A DNA stretch of 64,000 nucleotides from Streptomyces yatensis. GTDB taxonomy: Bacteria; Actinomycetota; Actinomycetes; Streptomycetales; Streptomycetaceae. The stretch spans positions 4,960,001 through 5,024,000 of the forward strand of contig NZ_CP072941.1 in assembly GCF_018069625.1 (NCBI RefSeq). Reading direction: 5' to 3'. This document shows positions 49,884 through 59,173 of the stretch, one piece after another. The notes under the pieces were generated by a model that saw nothing but the letters and a program-made list of their open reading frames with translations, had not been told where the DNA came from and did not search any database. How positions within the stretch are numbered: the stretch's first letter is position 1; each line of letters opens with the position of its first letter. Made by a program: the position numbers and the translations under genes.

Positions 49884-49940
49884 GTGAGCGACACAGATCA
49901 CCGGCTCGTCGACTACATGCGTTCCCGTCCGGGCGGGTAA
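49884..49940 (+). CDS. Candidate 18-residue leader peptide upstream of the EtfD-like gene
   Basis: GTG AGC ... TAA frame encoding MSDTDHRLVDYMRSRPGG, preceded by an unusually strong ribosome site (GGAGGAGGGG, 4 bases before GTG). It ends 63 bases before the EtfD-like ATG. No homology can be claimed; it may be a regulatory upstream frame or a chance one. Confidence 0.35.
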   Translation: MSDTDHRLVDYMRSRPGG

Positions 49941-49961
49941 TCTCGGTCAAGCCACATTAAG

Positions 49962-49975
49962 TTACTGCTTAGTAA
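49962..49975 (+). promoter_or_regulatory. AT-rich operator palindrome before the EtfD-like gene
   Basis: TTACT-GCTT-AGTAA, perfect 5-bp arms with a 4-base spacer, 28 bases before the ATG in an otherwise GC-rich genome. It resembles TetR-family operators controlling fatty-acid genes in actinomycetes; the regulator is not in this window. Confidence 0.5.
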
Positions 49976-50003
49976 TCCAGCTCGCAGGTTCGAGGAGCCC
50001 CCT

Positions 50004-52268
50004 ATGCAACTCGCCGCGATCATCGTGTCGCTGGTCCTCACCGCGGTCGGCGTTGCCCTGCTCGGCCGGGCCGTCGCGCAGTTCGTGCGCTTCTTCAAGG
50101 TCGGCGCGCCGGTCCCAGCGGGGGCCAGGACCGACAACCCATACCAGCGCAGCGTGACCCTGGCCCGGGAGTTCCTCGCGCACACCCGCATGAACAAGTG
50201 GGGGGTGATCGGCGTCGCCCACTGGTTCGTGGCGATCGGCTTCCTGACCCTGCCGCCGACCATCATCAACGCCTATGGCCAGCTCTTCCAGGCGGACTGG
50301 ACGCTGCCGATCCTCGGCGGCTTCCTCCCCTACGAGCTGTACATCGAGTTCATCGGCACGATGACCACCCTGGGCATCCTGACGCTGATGGCGATCCGGC
50401 TGCTCAACCTGCCCAGCCGGGCCGGCCGCAAGTCCCGGTTCACGGGCTCCACCGCCTGGCAGGCGTACTTCGTCGAGTACGTCATCCTCATCATCGGCGT
50501 CGCGATCATGGCGCTGCGCGGCACCGAGGGCGCACTGCACCACGTCGACCACTACGAGCCCGCGTACTTCGCCTCGTATCCGCTGGTCCAGCTCTTCGAC
50601 GGGCTCAGCGTCGACACGGTGCAGAACCTGACCTACCTGTTCGCGATGATCAAGCTCGGTACGACCATGATCTGGATGATCACGGTCAGCACCAACCTCG
50701 ACATGAGCATCGCCTGGCACCGCTTCCTCGCCTTCCCGAACATCTGGTTCAAGCGCAACGCGGACGGCGACGTGGCCCTCGGCGCGCTGCAGCCGATGGT
50801 GAGCGAGGGCAAGCCGATCGACTTCGAGGACCCGGACGAGGACGCCCAGTTCGGCGTCTCGCAGATCGAGCACTTCTCCTGGAAGGGCATCCTCGACTTC
50901 TCCACCTGCACCGAATGCGGCCGCTGCCAGTCCCAGTGCCCCGCCTGGAACACCGGCAAGCCGCTGTCGCCCAAGCTGCTGATCATGGCGCTGCGCGACC
51001 ATTCGCACGCCAAGGCGCCGTATCTGCTCGCCGGTGGCGGTAAGACGGTGGAGGGCGAGGAGAAGGCGAGCGAGGCGCAGCTGACCGACGTGCCCGCGTC
51101 CGCGCTGGCCGAGGCCGAGCGCCCGCTGATCGGCACCCTCGAAGAGAATGGCGTCATCGACCCGGACGTGCTGTGGTCCTGCACCACCTGCGGTGCGTGC
51201 GTCGAGCAGTGCCCGGTGGACATCGAGCACGTTGACCACATCGTGGACATGCGCCGCTACCAGGTGATGATCGAGTCCTCGTTCCCGTCCGAGGCGGGCA
51301 CGATGCTCAAGAACCTGGAGAAGAAGGGCAACCCCTGGGGGCTGGCCAAGAAGCAGCGCCTCGCGTGGACCAAGGAAGTCGACTTCGAGGTGCCGGTCGT
51401 CGGCAAGGACATCGAGGACCTCACCGAGGTCGACTACCTGTACTGGGTCGGCTGCGCGGGCGCCCTGGAGGACCGGGCGAAGAAGACCACCAAGGCCTTC
51501 GCGGAGCTGCTGCACATCGCGGGCGTCAAGTTCGCGATCATGGGCGGCGACGAGGCGTGCACCGGTGACTCCGCCCGCCGCCTGGGCAACGAATTCCTCT
51601 TCCAGCAGCTCGGCCAGCAGAACGTCGAGATGCTGAACATGGCCTTCGGGGAGGACGCCGAGGAGGGCGTCACCGTCGAGAAGTCCAAGAAGAAGATCGT
51701 CGCGACCTGCCCGCACTGCTTCAACACCATCGCGAACGAGTACCCGCAGCTGGGCGGCGAGTTCGAGGTCATCCACCACACCCAGCTGCTGCAGCACCTC
51801 ATCGACGAGGGCAAGCTGATCCCGGTCACCCCGGTCGAGGGTCTGATCACCTACCACGACCCCTGCTACCTGGGCCGCCACAACAAGGTCTACACCCCGC
51901 CGCGCGAGATCATCGCCAAGGTGCCGGGGCTGCGGAACGAGGAGATGCACCGCCACAAGGAGCGCGGCTTCTGCTGTGGCGCGGGCGGCGCCCGGATGTG
52001 GATGGAGGAGCGGATCGGCAAGCGCATCAACAACGAGCGCGTGGACGAGGCGCTGTCCCTCAACCCGGACATCGTCTCCACCGCCTGCCCGTTCTGCCTG
52101 GTGATGCTGACCGACTCCGTCAACGGCAAGAAGAACGATGGAAAGGCGAAGGAAGAGCTGCAGGTCGTGGACGTGGCACAGCTCCTCCTCGACTCGGTGC
52201 GGACCCCGGCCGCGCCGGAGGACGGCGGCAAGAACGCCGAGGAGCCGGAGCCGGCCCCGGCCAAGTAA
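50004..52268 (+). CDS. EtfD-like membrane Fe-S oxidoreductase
   Basis: A 754-residue protein. N-terminal membrane part of about five helices (residues 3-235, HWFVAIGFLTLPPTIINAYG, GTMTTLGILTLMAIRLLN) resembles the quinone/haem subunit of nitrate reductase. Two 4Fe-4S clusters are in CTECGRCQSQCPAW and CTTCGACVEQCPVDIEH. Two CCG (heterodisulfide reductase D) domains follow, with YWVGCAGALEDRAKKTT, TCPHCFNTIANEYP, YHDPCYLGRHNKVY and FCCGAGGARMWMEE. Homologues in mycobacteria (EtfD) pass electrons from ETF of fatty-acid beta-oxidation to menaquinone. No etfBA here, so the role is by homology. RBS GAGGAG. Confidence 0.9.
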   Translation: MQLAAIIVSLVLTAVGVALLGRAVAQFVRFFKVGAPVPAGARTDNPYQRSVTLAREFLAHTRMNKWGVIGVAHWFVAIGFLTLPPTIINAYGQLFQADWTLPILGGFLPYELYIEFIGTMTTLGILTLMAIRLLNLPSRAGRKSRFTGSTAWQAYFVEYVILIIGVAIMALRGTEGALHHVDHYEPAYFASYPLVQLFDGLSVDTVQNLTYLFAMIKLGTTMIWMITVSTNLDMSIAWHRFLAFPNIWFKRNADGDVALGALQPMVSEGKPIDFEDPDEDAQFGVSQIEHFSWKGILDFSTCTECGRCQSQCPAWNTGKPLSPKLLIMALRDHSHAKAPYLLAGGGKTVEGEEKASEAQLTDVPASALAEAERPLIGTLEENGVIDPDVLWSCTTCGACVEQCPVDIEHVDHIVDMRRYQVMIESSFPSEAGTMLKNLEKKGNPWGLAKKQRLAWTKEVDFEVPVVGKDIEDLTEVDYLYWVGCAGALEDRAKKTTKAFAELLHIAGVKFAIMGGDEACTGDSARRLGNEFLFQQLGQQNVEMLNMAFGEDAEEGVTVEKSKKKIVATCPHCFNTIANEYPQLGGEFEVIHHTQLLQHLIDEGKLIPVTPVEGLITYHDPCYLGRHNKVYTPPREIIAKVPGLRNEEMHRHKERGFCCGAGGARMWMEERIGKRINNERVDEALSLNPDIVSTACPFCLVMLTDSVNGKKNDGKAKEELQVVDVAQLLLDSVRTPAAPEDGGKNAEEPEPAPAK

Positions 52269-52292
52269 CGCCGCGACGGACGCGATGCGCCG

Positions 52293-52322
52293 AAGCCCGC
52301 CCACGGGTCCGTGGGCGGGCTT
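52293..52322 (+). terminator. 13-bp hairpin terminator after the EtfD-like gene
   Basis: AAGCCCGCCCACG and its complement around the loop GGTC, 24 bases after the stop and followed by TTCT. Below it, up to 52528, the sequence holds degenerate GTAAGGCG and GCCCTCA repeats and no gene. Confidence 0.85.
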
Positions 52323-52528
52323 CTCGCTGTGCTGGGCGCCGTAAGGCGGCTGCTGGGGGCTGTAGGGCGGCCCTGAGGCCCTGGATGGGCCCGGTAAGGC
52401 GGCCGCGCCGCCCTCACGGCCCTCAGGAGCGCCCACGGCCCCGTGAGTCCCGTGCGCGCCTTACGGCTCTCGTGAGCGCCTTACGGCTTCCATCCGAGTC
52501 CCTGGAGCCTTGGAGCGCCCTGAGGCCC

Positions 52529-55500
52529 TCACGACCGCGGCTTGCCGCTCTTCGACAGCGGCAGCGCCTGCTCGGTCCAGATGACCTTGCCGTCCGAGGT
52601 GTAGCGGGTGCCCCAGCGGTCGGCGAACTGCGAGACCAGGAAGAGCCCCCGGCCGCCCTCGTCCGTCGTCCCCGCGTACCGCAGGTGCGGGGAGGTGCTG
52701 CTGGTGTCGAAGACCTCGCAGATCAGGCTGCGGTCGCGGAGCAGCCGCACCCGGATCGGGCCGGTCGCATAGCGGATCGCGTTGGTGATCAGCTCGCTGA
52801 GGATGAGTTCGGTCGTGAACGCGACATCGCCCAGCTCCCACTCCGCCAGCTTCCGGGCCACCGCGGCCCGCACCGCGGCCACCTGCGACGGGTCGGAGGC
52901 CACCTCCCAGTCGGCCGTCAGACCGGGCTCCAGCACCCTCGTACGGGCCACGATCAGCGCGATGTCATCGCTCGGGCGGTCGGGCAGCAGCGCGTCCAGC
53001 ACGGCCGTACAGGCGTCCTCGGGCGTGCGGCCCGGGTGGGACAGGGCATCGCGCAGCATCTCCAGACCGGTGTCGATGTCCCGGTCGCGCTTCTCGATCA
53101 GCCCGTCCGTGTAGAGCACCAGATGGCTGCCCTCGGGCAGGTCGAGCTCCGAGGTCTCGAACGGCAGCCCGCCCAGGCCCAGCGGCGGCCCGCCCGGGAG
53201 ATCGAGGAACTCCACCGAGCCGTCCGGACGCACCAGCGCGGGCGGCGGATGACCGGCCCGCGCCATCGTGCACCGCCGCGTCACCGGGTCGTAGATCGCG
53301 TACAGACACGTCGCCCCCGTGATCCCCTCACTGCCGGCGCCCTCGCCCTCCGGCCCGCCGGGGCCCTCGTCCCGGTCGATCCGGGCGATCAGATCGTCGA
53401 GGTGCGACAGGATCTCGTCGGGCGGCAGGTCGAGCGTGGAGAAGTTGTGCACCGCCGTCCGCAGCCGCCCCATCGTCGCCGCCGCGTGCAGGCCATGCCC
53501 CACAACATCCCCCACCACCAGCGCCACCCGCGCCCCCGGCAACGGAATGACGTCGAACCAGTCGCCCCCGACCCCCGACTCGGCCGGCAGATAGCGGTAC
53601 GCCACATCCAGCGCGTTCTGCTCCGGCAGCATCCGGGGCAGCAGGCTGCGCTGCAGCGTGACCGCCATGGTGTGCTCGCGGGTGTAACGGCGGGCGTTGT
53701 CGATGCTGACGGCGGCCCGGGTGACCAGCTCCTCGGCGAGGGAGATGTCGTCCTCCTCGAAGGGCTCCGGCTTCTCCGCGCGCATGAAACTGGCCACGCC
53801 CAGGACGACGCCGCGGGCCCGCAGCGGGACCGTGATCATCGAGTGGATGCCGTAGTCGACGATCCGCCGGGCGTGCTCGGGGTCCTGGTCCTGCCAGCCG
53901 GCGAAGTCGCTCAGGACCGGCTCGACCGTCACCGCTCCGCTGCGGAAGCCGCGGGCCTGGGGCGCGCTCGGGCCGAATTCGATCAGCATGCCGAGGGGGT
54001 AGAGCGGGCCGTCGTCGCGGATGCCGCTGAGGGCCGTACGGCGCAGGACGGTACGGCCTCCGTCGGCGACCGCCACGGCGGCCCACGGGCCCGCGTCCGG
54101 GGCGCCGGTGCCGGCCGCTCCGTCCGGGGGCTCCTCGCCGCGCAGCACCGAGTCCGCGAGGTCCACCGAGACGTAGTCGGCGAACCGGGCCACCGCGTAC
54201 TCCGCCAGCTCCTGGGCGGTGCGCACCACGTCCAGCGTGGTGCCGATGGAGACGCCCGCGTCGTACAGCAGCTTGAGCCGGTTGCGCGCGAGGTCGACCT
54301 TGCCGGACAGCGCGCGCAGCTCCGTGGTGTCGCGCAGGGTGGCGACGCTGCCGGGCGGGCCGCCGTCGCGGTCGGTGGGGCGGTGGCTGACGGACAGCAG
54401 CCGCTCACCGGCCGTATGGACCTCGTCGGTGGCGGGGCGCCCGGACACCAGCAGTGCGGCGGTGTGCGGATCGAAGCCGAGCTCGGACACCAGCCGGCCC
54501 TCGGCGTCCGGCGGGAGATCGAAGAGCCGGCGCGCCTCGTCGTTGGCGAGCACCAGCCGCCGGTCGCCGCCGACGATCAGCACGCCCTCGCGCACCGAGT
54601 GCAGCACGGCGTCATGGTGCTCGTACATCCGCGTCATCTCGGCCGGGTCCAGCCCGTGGGTCTGGCGCCGCAGCCGCCTGCTGACCAGGGCCGTGCCCGC
54701 CGTGGCGAGCGCCATCGCGGCCGCCGCCGCGCCGAACAGCAGCGGCAGCTGATGGTCGGCCGCACCGCTGACCTTCTTGATCGTGATACCGGCCGCGACC
54801 AGGCCGACGACCTTCCCATGGCTGTCCTTGACGGGCACCACGGACCGCACGGACAGGCCGAGCGTGCCGGTGAAGGTCTCCTGCACCGTCCGGCCCTCCG
54901 CCGCCGGGCGGATGCTGCCCATGAAGTGCTTGCCGATCCGCTCGGGGTTGGGGTGGGTGAAGCGGATCCCCTGGGGCGTCATGACGACGACGAAGTCGAC
55001 CCGGGAGCCCTTGCGGGCGCGCTCGGCGAGCGGCTGCAGCACGGCACTCGGATCGGGCCCGCGGATCGCGCTCACCATCCCGGGCGCGCTGGCGAAGCTC
55101 TCGGCGACCGCCATGGAGCGGTTACGGGCCTCCCGCTCGCTGTCGTAGCGGGACTGCAGGACGAGCGCCACCACGGCCGCGACGACCAGCAGCAGCACGA
55201 CCCCCACCTGGAGGACGAAGACCTGGCCGGCCACGGTGCGCACACCGCGCACGGGATTGCGGCGGGGCCCCCCATAGCCGCGGCCGTGAGCGGTGCCGTG
55301 GCCGGAGCCCGGACCGGATCCGTGGCCGCTCCGGCCGGTGCGCACCGGCGACCGCTCCTGCGGGCCCCGCCGGGTGTACGCGCCCTGCCGGCCCTGCGGA
55401 TCCCAGTGGTCATGGGGATCCGGCGAGCCCTGCGGATCGGATTGACCGCGCTGATCCCGCTGATCCTGCTGGTCCTGCTGAACGCGCCGCCCACGTCGTT

Positions 55501-55597
55501 CCCACGCCGAGCGGGGCCCCTCACGCCGACCGCGTGGGCGCCAGTCGTTCATCGTGCGGGCCAGCGGAACCCGTGGTCGACCGAAAAGTCCGGCCAT
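52529..55597 (-). CDS. SpoIIE-type PP2C phosphatase with sensor, PAS, GAF and HATPase domains
   Basis: A 1022-residue membrane signalling protein. After a Gln/Arg/Gly/His-rich cytosolic leader (to about 120) there is one helix (GQVFVLQVGVVLLLVVAAVVALVLQ), an extracellular sensor of the CitA/DcuS cache type (FVVVMTPQGIRFTHPNPERIGKHFMGS, FTGTLGLSVRSVVPV), a second helix, a PAS domain (VREGVLIVGGDRRLVLANDEARRLF), a GAF domain (FADYVSVDLADSVL), a SpoIIE phosphatase (VGGDWFDVIPLPGARVALVVGDVVGHG, two metal Asp) and an HATPase_c anti-sigma-kinase-like end. It likely controls anti-sigma factor antagonists. The start is uncertain (alternatives up- and downstream). Confidence 0.9.
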   Translation of the reverse strand: MAGLFGRPRVPLARTMNDWRPRGRREGPRSAWERRGRRVQQDQQDQRDQRGQSDPQGSPDPHDHWDPQGRQGAYTRRGPQERSPVRTGRSGHGSGPGSGHGTAHGRGYGGPRRNPVRGVRTVAGQVFVLQVGVVLLLVVAAVVALVLQSRYDSEREARNRSMAVAESFASAPGMVSAIRGPDPSAVLQPLAERARKGSRVDFVVVMTPQGIRFTHPNPERIGKHFMGSIRPAAEGRTVQETFTGTLGLSVRSVVPVKDSHGKVVGLVAAGITIKKVSGAADHQLPLLFGAAAAAMALATAGTALVSRRLRRQTHGLDPAEMTRMYEHHDAVLHSVREGVLIVGGDRRLVLANDEARRLFDLPPDAEGRLVSELGFDPHTAALLVSGRPATDEVHTAGERLLSVSHRPTDRDGGPPGSVATLRDTTELRALSGKVDLARNRLKLLYDAGVSIGTTLDVVRTAQELAEYAVARFADYVSVDLADSVLRGEEPPDGAAGTGAPDAGPWAAVAVADGGRTVLRRTALSGIRDDGPLYPLGMLIEFGPSAPQARGFRSGAVTVEPVLSDFAGWQDQDPEHARRIVDYGIHSMITVPLRARGVVLGVASFMRAEKPEPFEEDDISLAEELVTRAAVSIDNARRYTREHTMAVTLQRSLLPRMLPEQNALDVAYRYLPAESGVGGDWFDVIPLPGARVALVVGDVVGHGLHAAATMGRLRTAVHNFSTLDLPPDEILSHLDDLIARIDRDEGPGGPEGEGAGSEGITGATCLYAIYDPVTRRCTMARAGHPPPALVRPDGSVEFLDLPGGPPLGLGGLPFETSELDLPEGSHLVLYTDGLIEKRDRDIDTGLEMLRDALSHPGRTPEDACTAVLDALLPDRPSDDIALIVARTRVLEPGLTADWEVASDPSQVAAVRAAVARKLAEWELGDVAFTTELILSELITNAIRYATGPIRVRLLRDRSLICEVFDTSSTSPHLRYAGTTDEGGRGLFLVSQFADRWGTRYTSDGKVIWTEQALPLSKSGKPRS

Positions 55598-56078
55598 GTC
55601 GTTATTTCTAGCACCCTCGCTCAGCGGCGGGCGAGCGGCATCCGCCGCTGGGCGCCGAGCGCTCCCGTCGGACATCGCGACTACACCCAGCCCGAGCCCT
55701 CTTTCGCCGGTCTCGCCGCTTCACCCGTCACCCGCACACCGTGCGTTAAGCACATGACTGCCCCCGCTTTTCCGCGTTGAAGTTCCGCGTCGACCGACTA
55801 CCGATACTGGCCGTGAAGTATCCCTTCTCACAACGACGTTGCGAATTCCCTACAGGATCATGCCCGACGGCGCATAGGTAAATGTCCTGGACAGACCTTG
55901 TGCTCAAAAGGTCATCTTTACAGCCAAGCGGACTGATCGGTCCCGCGTCCTTCCGCATCACCATCGAGCGGACATCGAACGGACATCGAACGGACGCGGA
56001 CGAACCGCCAGGCATCACCCTCGTAACGAAGTGCCGCGCCCCATGGCCTCAGCCGCCCTGATGGGTTGAGGTGGCCCG
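55598..56078. other. 481-bp divergent gap, AT-richer, with 11-bp direct repeats
   Basis: Divergent gap between the phosphatase and the lipoprotein gene, with lower GC than the coding regions, so it probably holds both promoters; no clear -10/-35 pair was picked out. Three copies of an 11-bp unit CGAACGGACAT (first and last diverged) lie at 55965-55997. No convincing gene. Confidence 0.5.
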
Positions 56079-57737
56079 ATGACGCCCGCACCTCCCCCCA
56101 CCGCACCACCCGGCCGCGTCCCGGGCCCCCGGCTCCGCTCCCTCCCCCGCCCCCGCTTCTCCCTCCCCCGCTCCCTCTTCCGCGTCCCCACCGCCTCCAT
56201 CGCCGCAGGTACGGCCTGCCTGGCGCTGCTGCTCGCCGCCTGCGGCCCCGAGGACGGCGGCGCCCAGGGCGGGCGCGAGGGCTCCTCCTCCGCCGGCGGA
56301 TCCGTCATCACCCCCACCGCCACCGCGCCCGTCCCCCGCGGCAAGGGCAGCCGGCTGCCGGATGACGTCAACGGCGACGGCTATCCCGATCTGCGGCTCC
56401 CCGTCCCGTCCGGCAAAGGGGGGCTGCCCAGCCGGATCGCGTTCGTCCACGGCTCGTCCCACGGCCTGAATCCCGCCACCCGCACCGTGCTGCGCCACCG
56501 CGACCTCGGCCTGCCGTCCCAGGACGTCACCGTCGCGGGCGCGACCGAGGTGGCCACGGCCGACCTCGACGGCGACGGCTACGCCGACGTCACCACCACG
56601 GCGGGCGAGGCCCTAGGCAAGCGCGAGACCGAGCGCACCCAGGCCACCGTCCGGACCGTCCCCTACATCTCCTGGGGCGGCCCCGGCGGCCCCCGGAGGA
56701 CCCGCTCGGCCGCCCGCGTCCAGCTGACCGGACCGGAGGACGGCGTGGACGCCCAGCGGCCGACCGTCGGCGACTTCAACGGCGACGGCCACCACGACCT
56801 GGCCCTGATCCGCGAGGACCGCCGCTCGCTACTGGTGCTGTACGGGCCGTTCAACCGGGCGGGCAAGGCCGCGCGGACCGTTCCGTACGCAAGCCCGCTG
56901 GACGGCCACGGCGAGATCGGCGATCTCATCGCCGACACCATCGCCGAACCTGGCACCGCGGACGGCACCGACACCGGCACGGGCACCCACGCCGGCACCG
57001 GCACCGGCTCCCACGCCGGCACCGCCAACGGCCACCACGCCACCGATCTGGTGGTGCACGCGATCAACGACAACGACCAGTCCGGCTCCACCCTCCTCGC
57101 CGCCGGCTCCCACGGCCTCAGCACGGAGGGCCGCAGGCTGCGCGAGGGCAACGCGATCACGTTCGGCGACTTCGACGGCGACGGCCGCCGCGATGTCGCG
57201 GTCGGCGACAGCGGCACCCGTAATGACGAGCCGGGCGGCGAGACGGAGCGGCCGGACATCGGTAAGACGGTGAGCGTCTACTACAAGAGGGCGGCGCGAC
57301 CGGGGCGCGCCGATCCGCGCCCTCTGGAACCCCGCCCCCTCAAGATGCCGGGGATGTCGGGCAAGCTGGCCGCCGCCGACACCAATGGTGACGGCACCGA
57401 TGAGCTGGCCGTCTCGCTCGGCCGGGGCGGCGTCGAGCTGTTCACCCTGCGCCGAGGCTCCCACTCCGCCACGACCCGCGTGGCCGGGCGTCACCTCCTG
57501 ACCCGCGCGGCACCTTCCGTCGTGGACGGCAAGACGGTCCGTAAGGGCGAGCGCGCGGCCCGGCTCTACGATGTCGCGGACTTCGATCATGACGGTAAGG
57601 ACGAGGTCGTCCTGGCGTGGGGCCCCGGTCTGGCCTTCTCGCGGTACGGCGAACGTCCCGAGTGGTGGTGGATCACGGACGGCACGAAGGACAAGACGGC
57701 CTTCAGCAGCAAGCCGTTCGCGGCGGACACGGACTAG
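56079..57737 (+). CDS. FG-GAP/VCBS-repeat lipoprotein
   Basis: A 552-residue exported lipoprotein. N-terminal Arg/Pro-rich n-region, hydrophobic SIAAGTACLALLLAAC with lipobox LAAC; the mature protein carries at least six FG-GAP-type calcium loops (DVNGDGYPDLR, DLDGDGYADV, DFNGDGHHDL, DFDGDGRRDV, DTNGDGTDEL, DFDHDGKDEV), predicting a beta-propeller like integrin alpha. A GTGTHAGTGTGSHAGTAN tract sits in one loop (from an ACCGGC repeat). Extracellular, membrane-tethered; binding partner or enzymatic role unknown. The n-region is long for a lipoprotein, so a later start is possible. Confidence 0.92.
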   Translation: MTPAPPPTAPPGRVPGPRLRSLPRPRFSLPRSLFRVPTASIAAGTACLALLLAACGPEDGGAQGGREGSSSAGGSVITPTATAPVPRGKGSRLPDDVNGDGYPDLRLPVPSGKGGLPSRIAFVHGSSHGLNPATRTVLRHRDLGLPSQDVTVAGATEVATADLDGDGYADVTTTAGEALGKRETERTQATVRTVPYISWGGPGGPRRTRSAARVQLTGPEDGVDAQRPTVGDFNGDGHHDLALIREDRRSLLVLYGPFNRAGKAARTVPYASPLDGHGEIGDLIADTIAEPGTADGTDTGTGTHAGTGTGSHAGTANGHHATDLVVHAINDNDQSGSTLLAAGSHGLSTEGRRLREGNAITFGDFDGDGRRDVAVGDSGTRNDEPGGETERPDIGKTVSVYYKRAARPGRADPRPLEPRPLKMPGMSGKLAAADTNGDGTDELAVSLGRGGVELFTLRRGSHSATTRVAGRHLLTRAAPSVVDGKTVRKGERAARLYDVADFDHDGKDEVVLAWGPGLAFSRYGERPEWWWITDGTKDKTAFSSKPFAADTD

Positions 57738-58056
57738 GACGACGACGGGGCAGGGCGGCGGAGCAGGACGACGGGTCAGCACGACGGTCCGGGGAAGCGA
57801 GGGCGGGCGAACGCCGGAGGAACCCCGGGCGGGGAACGCCGGGCCGGGAATGCCGGGCGGGGGAACGCCGGGCAGGCGAACGCCGGAGGAACCCGGCGAA
57901 CGCCGGAGGAACCCCGAGCGGGTGCACCAGATACCCTCAGGAACCACCGGGGGAAAACCCATAAGGGACCCCCTAAGGGATGTCACAGCTCGGCCGCAAA
58001 GCCCGGTCCGCCACCACAGCTCCCGTACCCGGCCCGCTACGACCGGGTACGTTCGA
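57738..58056. repeat. 319-bp gap with GAACGCCGG repeats
   Basis: Between the lipoprotein and Yip1 genes. From 57800 to 57920 the motif GAACGCCGG recurs about seven times, in units of 15 to 40 bases (variants GAACGCCGGAGGAACCCC and GAACGCCGGGC), with a TACGTT (58048-58053) just before the Yip1 start that may be a -10 box. No gene is supported in it. Confidence 0.6.
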
Positions 58057-59016
58057 ATGGTGGCTGGATTCAGGATCGGACGCGGACGGGACTCCCACTC
58101 CGCGCAACAAGGGCAGCAGCAGCGGCCGCCGCAGTCGCCGTACGGACAGCAGGAGCCGTACGGCGGTCAGCAGCCGCCGCAGTGGCAGCAGCCCTCCTCA
58201 CAGGGAGAGCCGGAGTACTTCGGCGGCCAGGACCCGCACTACGGCCCCGGGCACGGGCACGGCCCTGGCCCCGGCCCCGGAGGCCATGGCCAGGGGCAGA
58301 GACCGTACGGACAGGGCGGCGGCTACGCCGACAACAACGCGGGCCATACACAGCAGTTCAGCATCGGCGAGGCGCCCGACGCGTACGACCCGTACGGCCA
58401 GGACCCCGGTTCGTACGACGACGGCTACGGCGGTCAGACGTACCGCGCCGGCTCCTCCACCGCCCCGCCCGCCGGCCCCCGGCTGCGCTGGCAGCAGCTG
58501 CTGAGCGGCATCGTGCTGCGCCCGTCGGCCACCTTCTGGCAGATGCGGGACTACGCGGTGTGGGGCCCGGCGCTGATCGTGACGTTCATCTACGGTCTGC
58601 TGGCGGTCTTCGGCTTCGACAACGCCCGTGAGGACGTCCTCAACGCCTCCATGGGCAACAGCATCCCCTGGGTGCTCACCGCGGGCGTCGCCATGGTGAT
58701 CAGCGCGCTGATCCTGGGCGCCGTCACCCACACCCTCGCCCGCCAGTTGGGCGGCGACGGCACCTGGGCACCGACCATCGGCCTGTCGATGCTGATCATG
58801 TCGATCACGGACGCGCCGCGGCTGGTGTTCGCGCTCTTCCTGGGCGGTGACAGCTCGCTGGTGAAGGTGGTGGGCTGGCTGACCTGGCTGGCCGCGGGCG
58901 CGCTCTTCACCACGATGGTGAGCAAGTCGCACGACCTGCCGTGGCAGAAGGCGCTGGGCGCGTCGGCGCTCCAGCTGATCGCCCTGCTGAGCCTGCTGAA
59001 GCTGGGGACGCTGTAA
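58057..59016 (+). CDS. Yip1-family membrane protein
   Basis: A 319-residue protein. Residues 1-140 are a Gln/Pro/Gly/Tyr-rich cytosolic segment (QQRPPQSPYGQQEPYGGQQPP, GHGHGPGPGPGGHGQGQ) probably disordered; residues 150-319 hold five hydrophobic helices of the Yip1 domain (LSGIVLRPSATFWQMRDYAVWGPALIVTFIYGLLAVFG, GNSIPWVLTAGVAMVISALILGAV, DGTWAPTIGLSMLIMSITDAPRLVF, MVSKSHDLPWQKALGAS). Role unknown in bacteria. No ribosome site before the ATG; the adjacent GTG at 58060 is an alternative and the mRNA may be leaderless. Confidence 0.85.
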   Translation: MVAGFRIGRGRDSHSAQQGQQQRPPQSPYGQQEPYGGQQPPQWQQPSSQGEPEYFGGQDPHYGPGHGHGPGPGPGGHGQGQRPYGQGGGYADNNAGHTQQFSIGEAPDAYDPYGQDPGSYDDGYGGQTYRAGSSTAPPAGPRLRWQQLLSGIVLRPSATFWQMRDYAVWGPALIVTFIYGLLAVFGFDNAREDVLNASMGNSIPWVLTAGVAMVISALILGAVTHTLARQLGGDGTWAPTIGLSMLIMSITDAPRLVFALFLGGDSSLVKVVGWLTWLAAGALFTTMVSKSHDLPWQKALGASALQLIALLSLLKLGTL

Positions 59017-59050
59017 GGCAGCCACCGCATTCCGCACGACCCGCACGACC

Positions 59051-59076
59051 AAGGGGCCCGCACCGGCGGGCCCCTT
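59051..59076. terminator. 11-bp bidirectional terminator hairpin
   Basis: AAGGGGCCCGC and its complement around ACCG, in the gap between the convergent Yip1 and phosphoribosyltransferase genes. Confidence 0.85.
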
Positions 59077-59173
59077 CCTCATCTCACGCGCCACGTGGCG
59101 GGCTTGGCACCCGTAAGGATGTCGTCGCGCCCTTAAAGAGGCTCCCCGCGCCCGTCAGGCGCCCGGCACCCCT

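Noticed and set aside
55746..56018. 90-codon minus-strand frame in the phosphatase/lipoprotein gap
   Set aside because: No ribosome site, no recognisable domain and third-position composition unlike the neighbouring genes.
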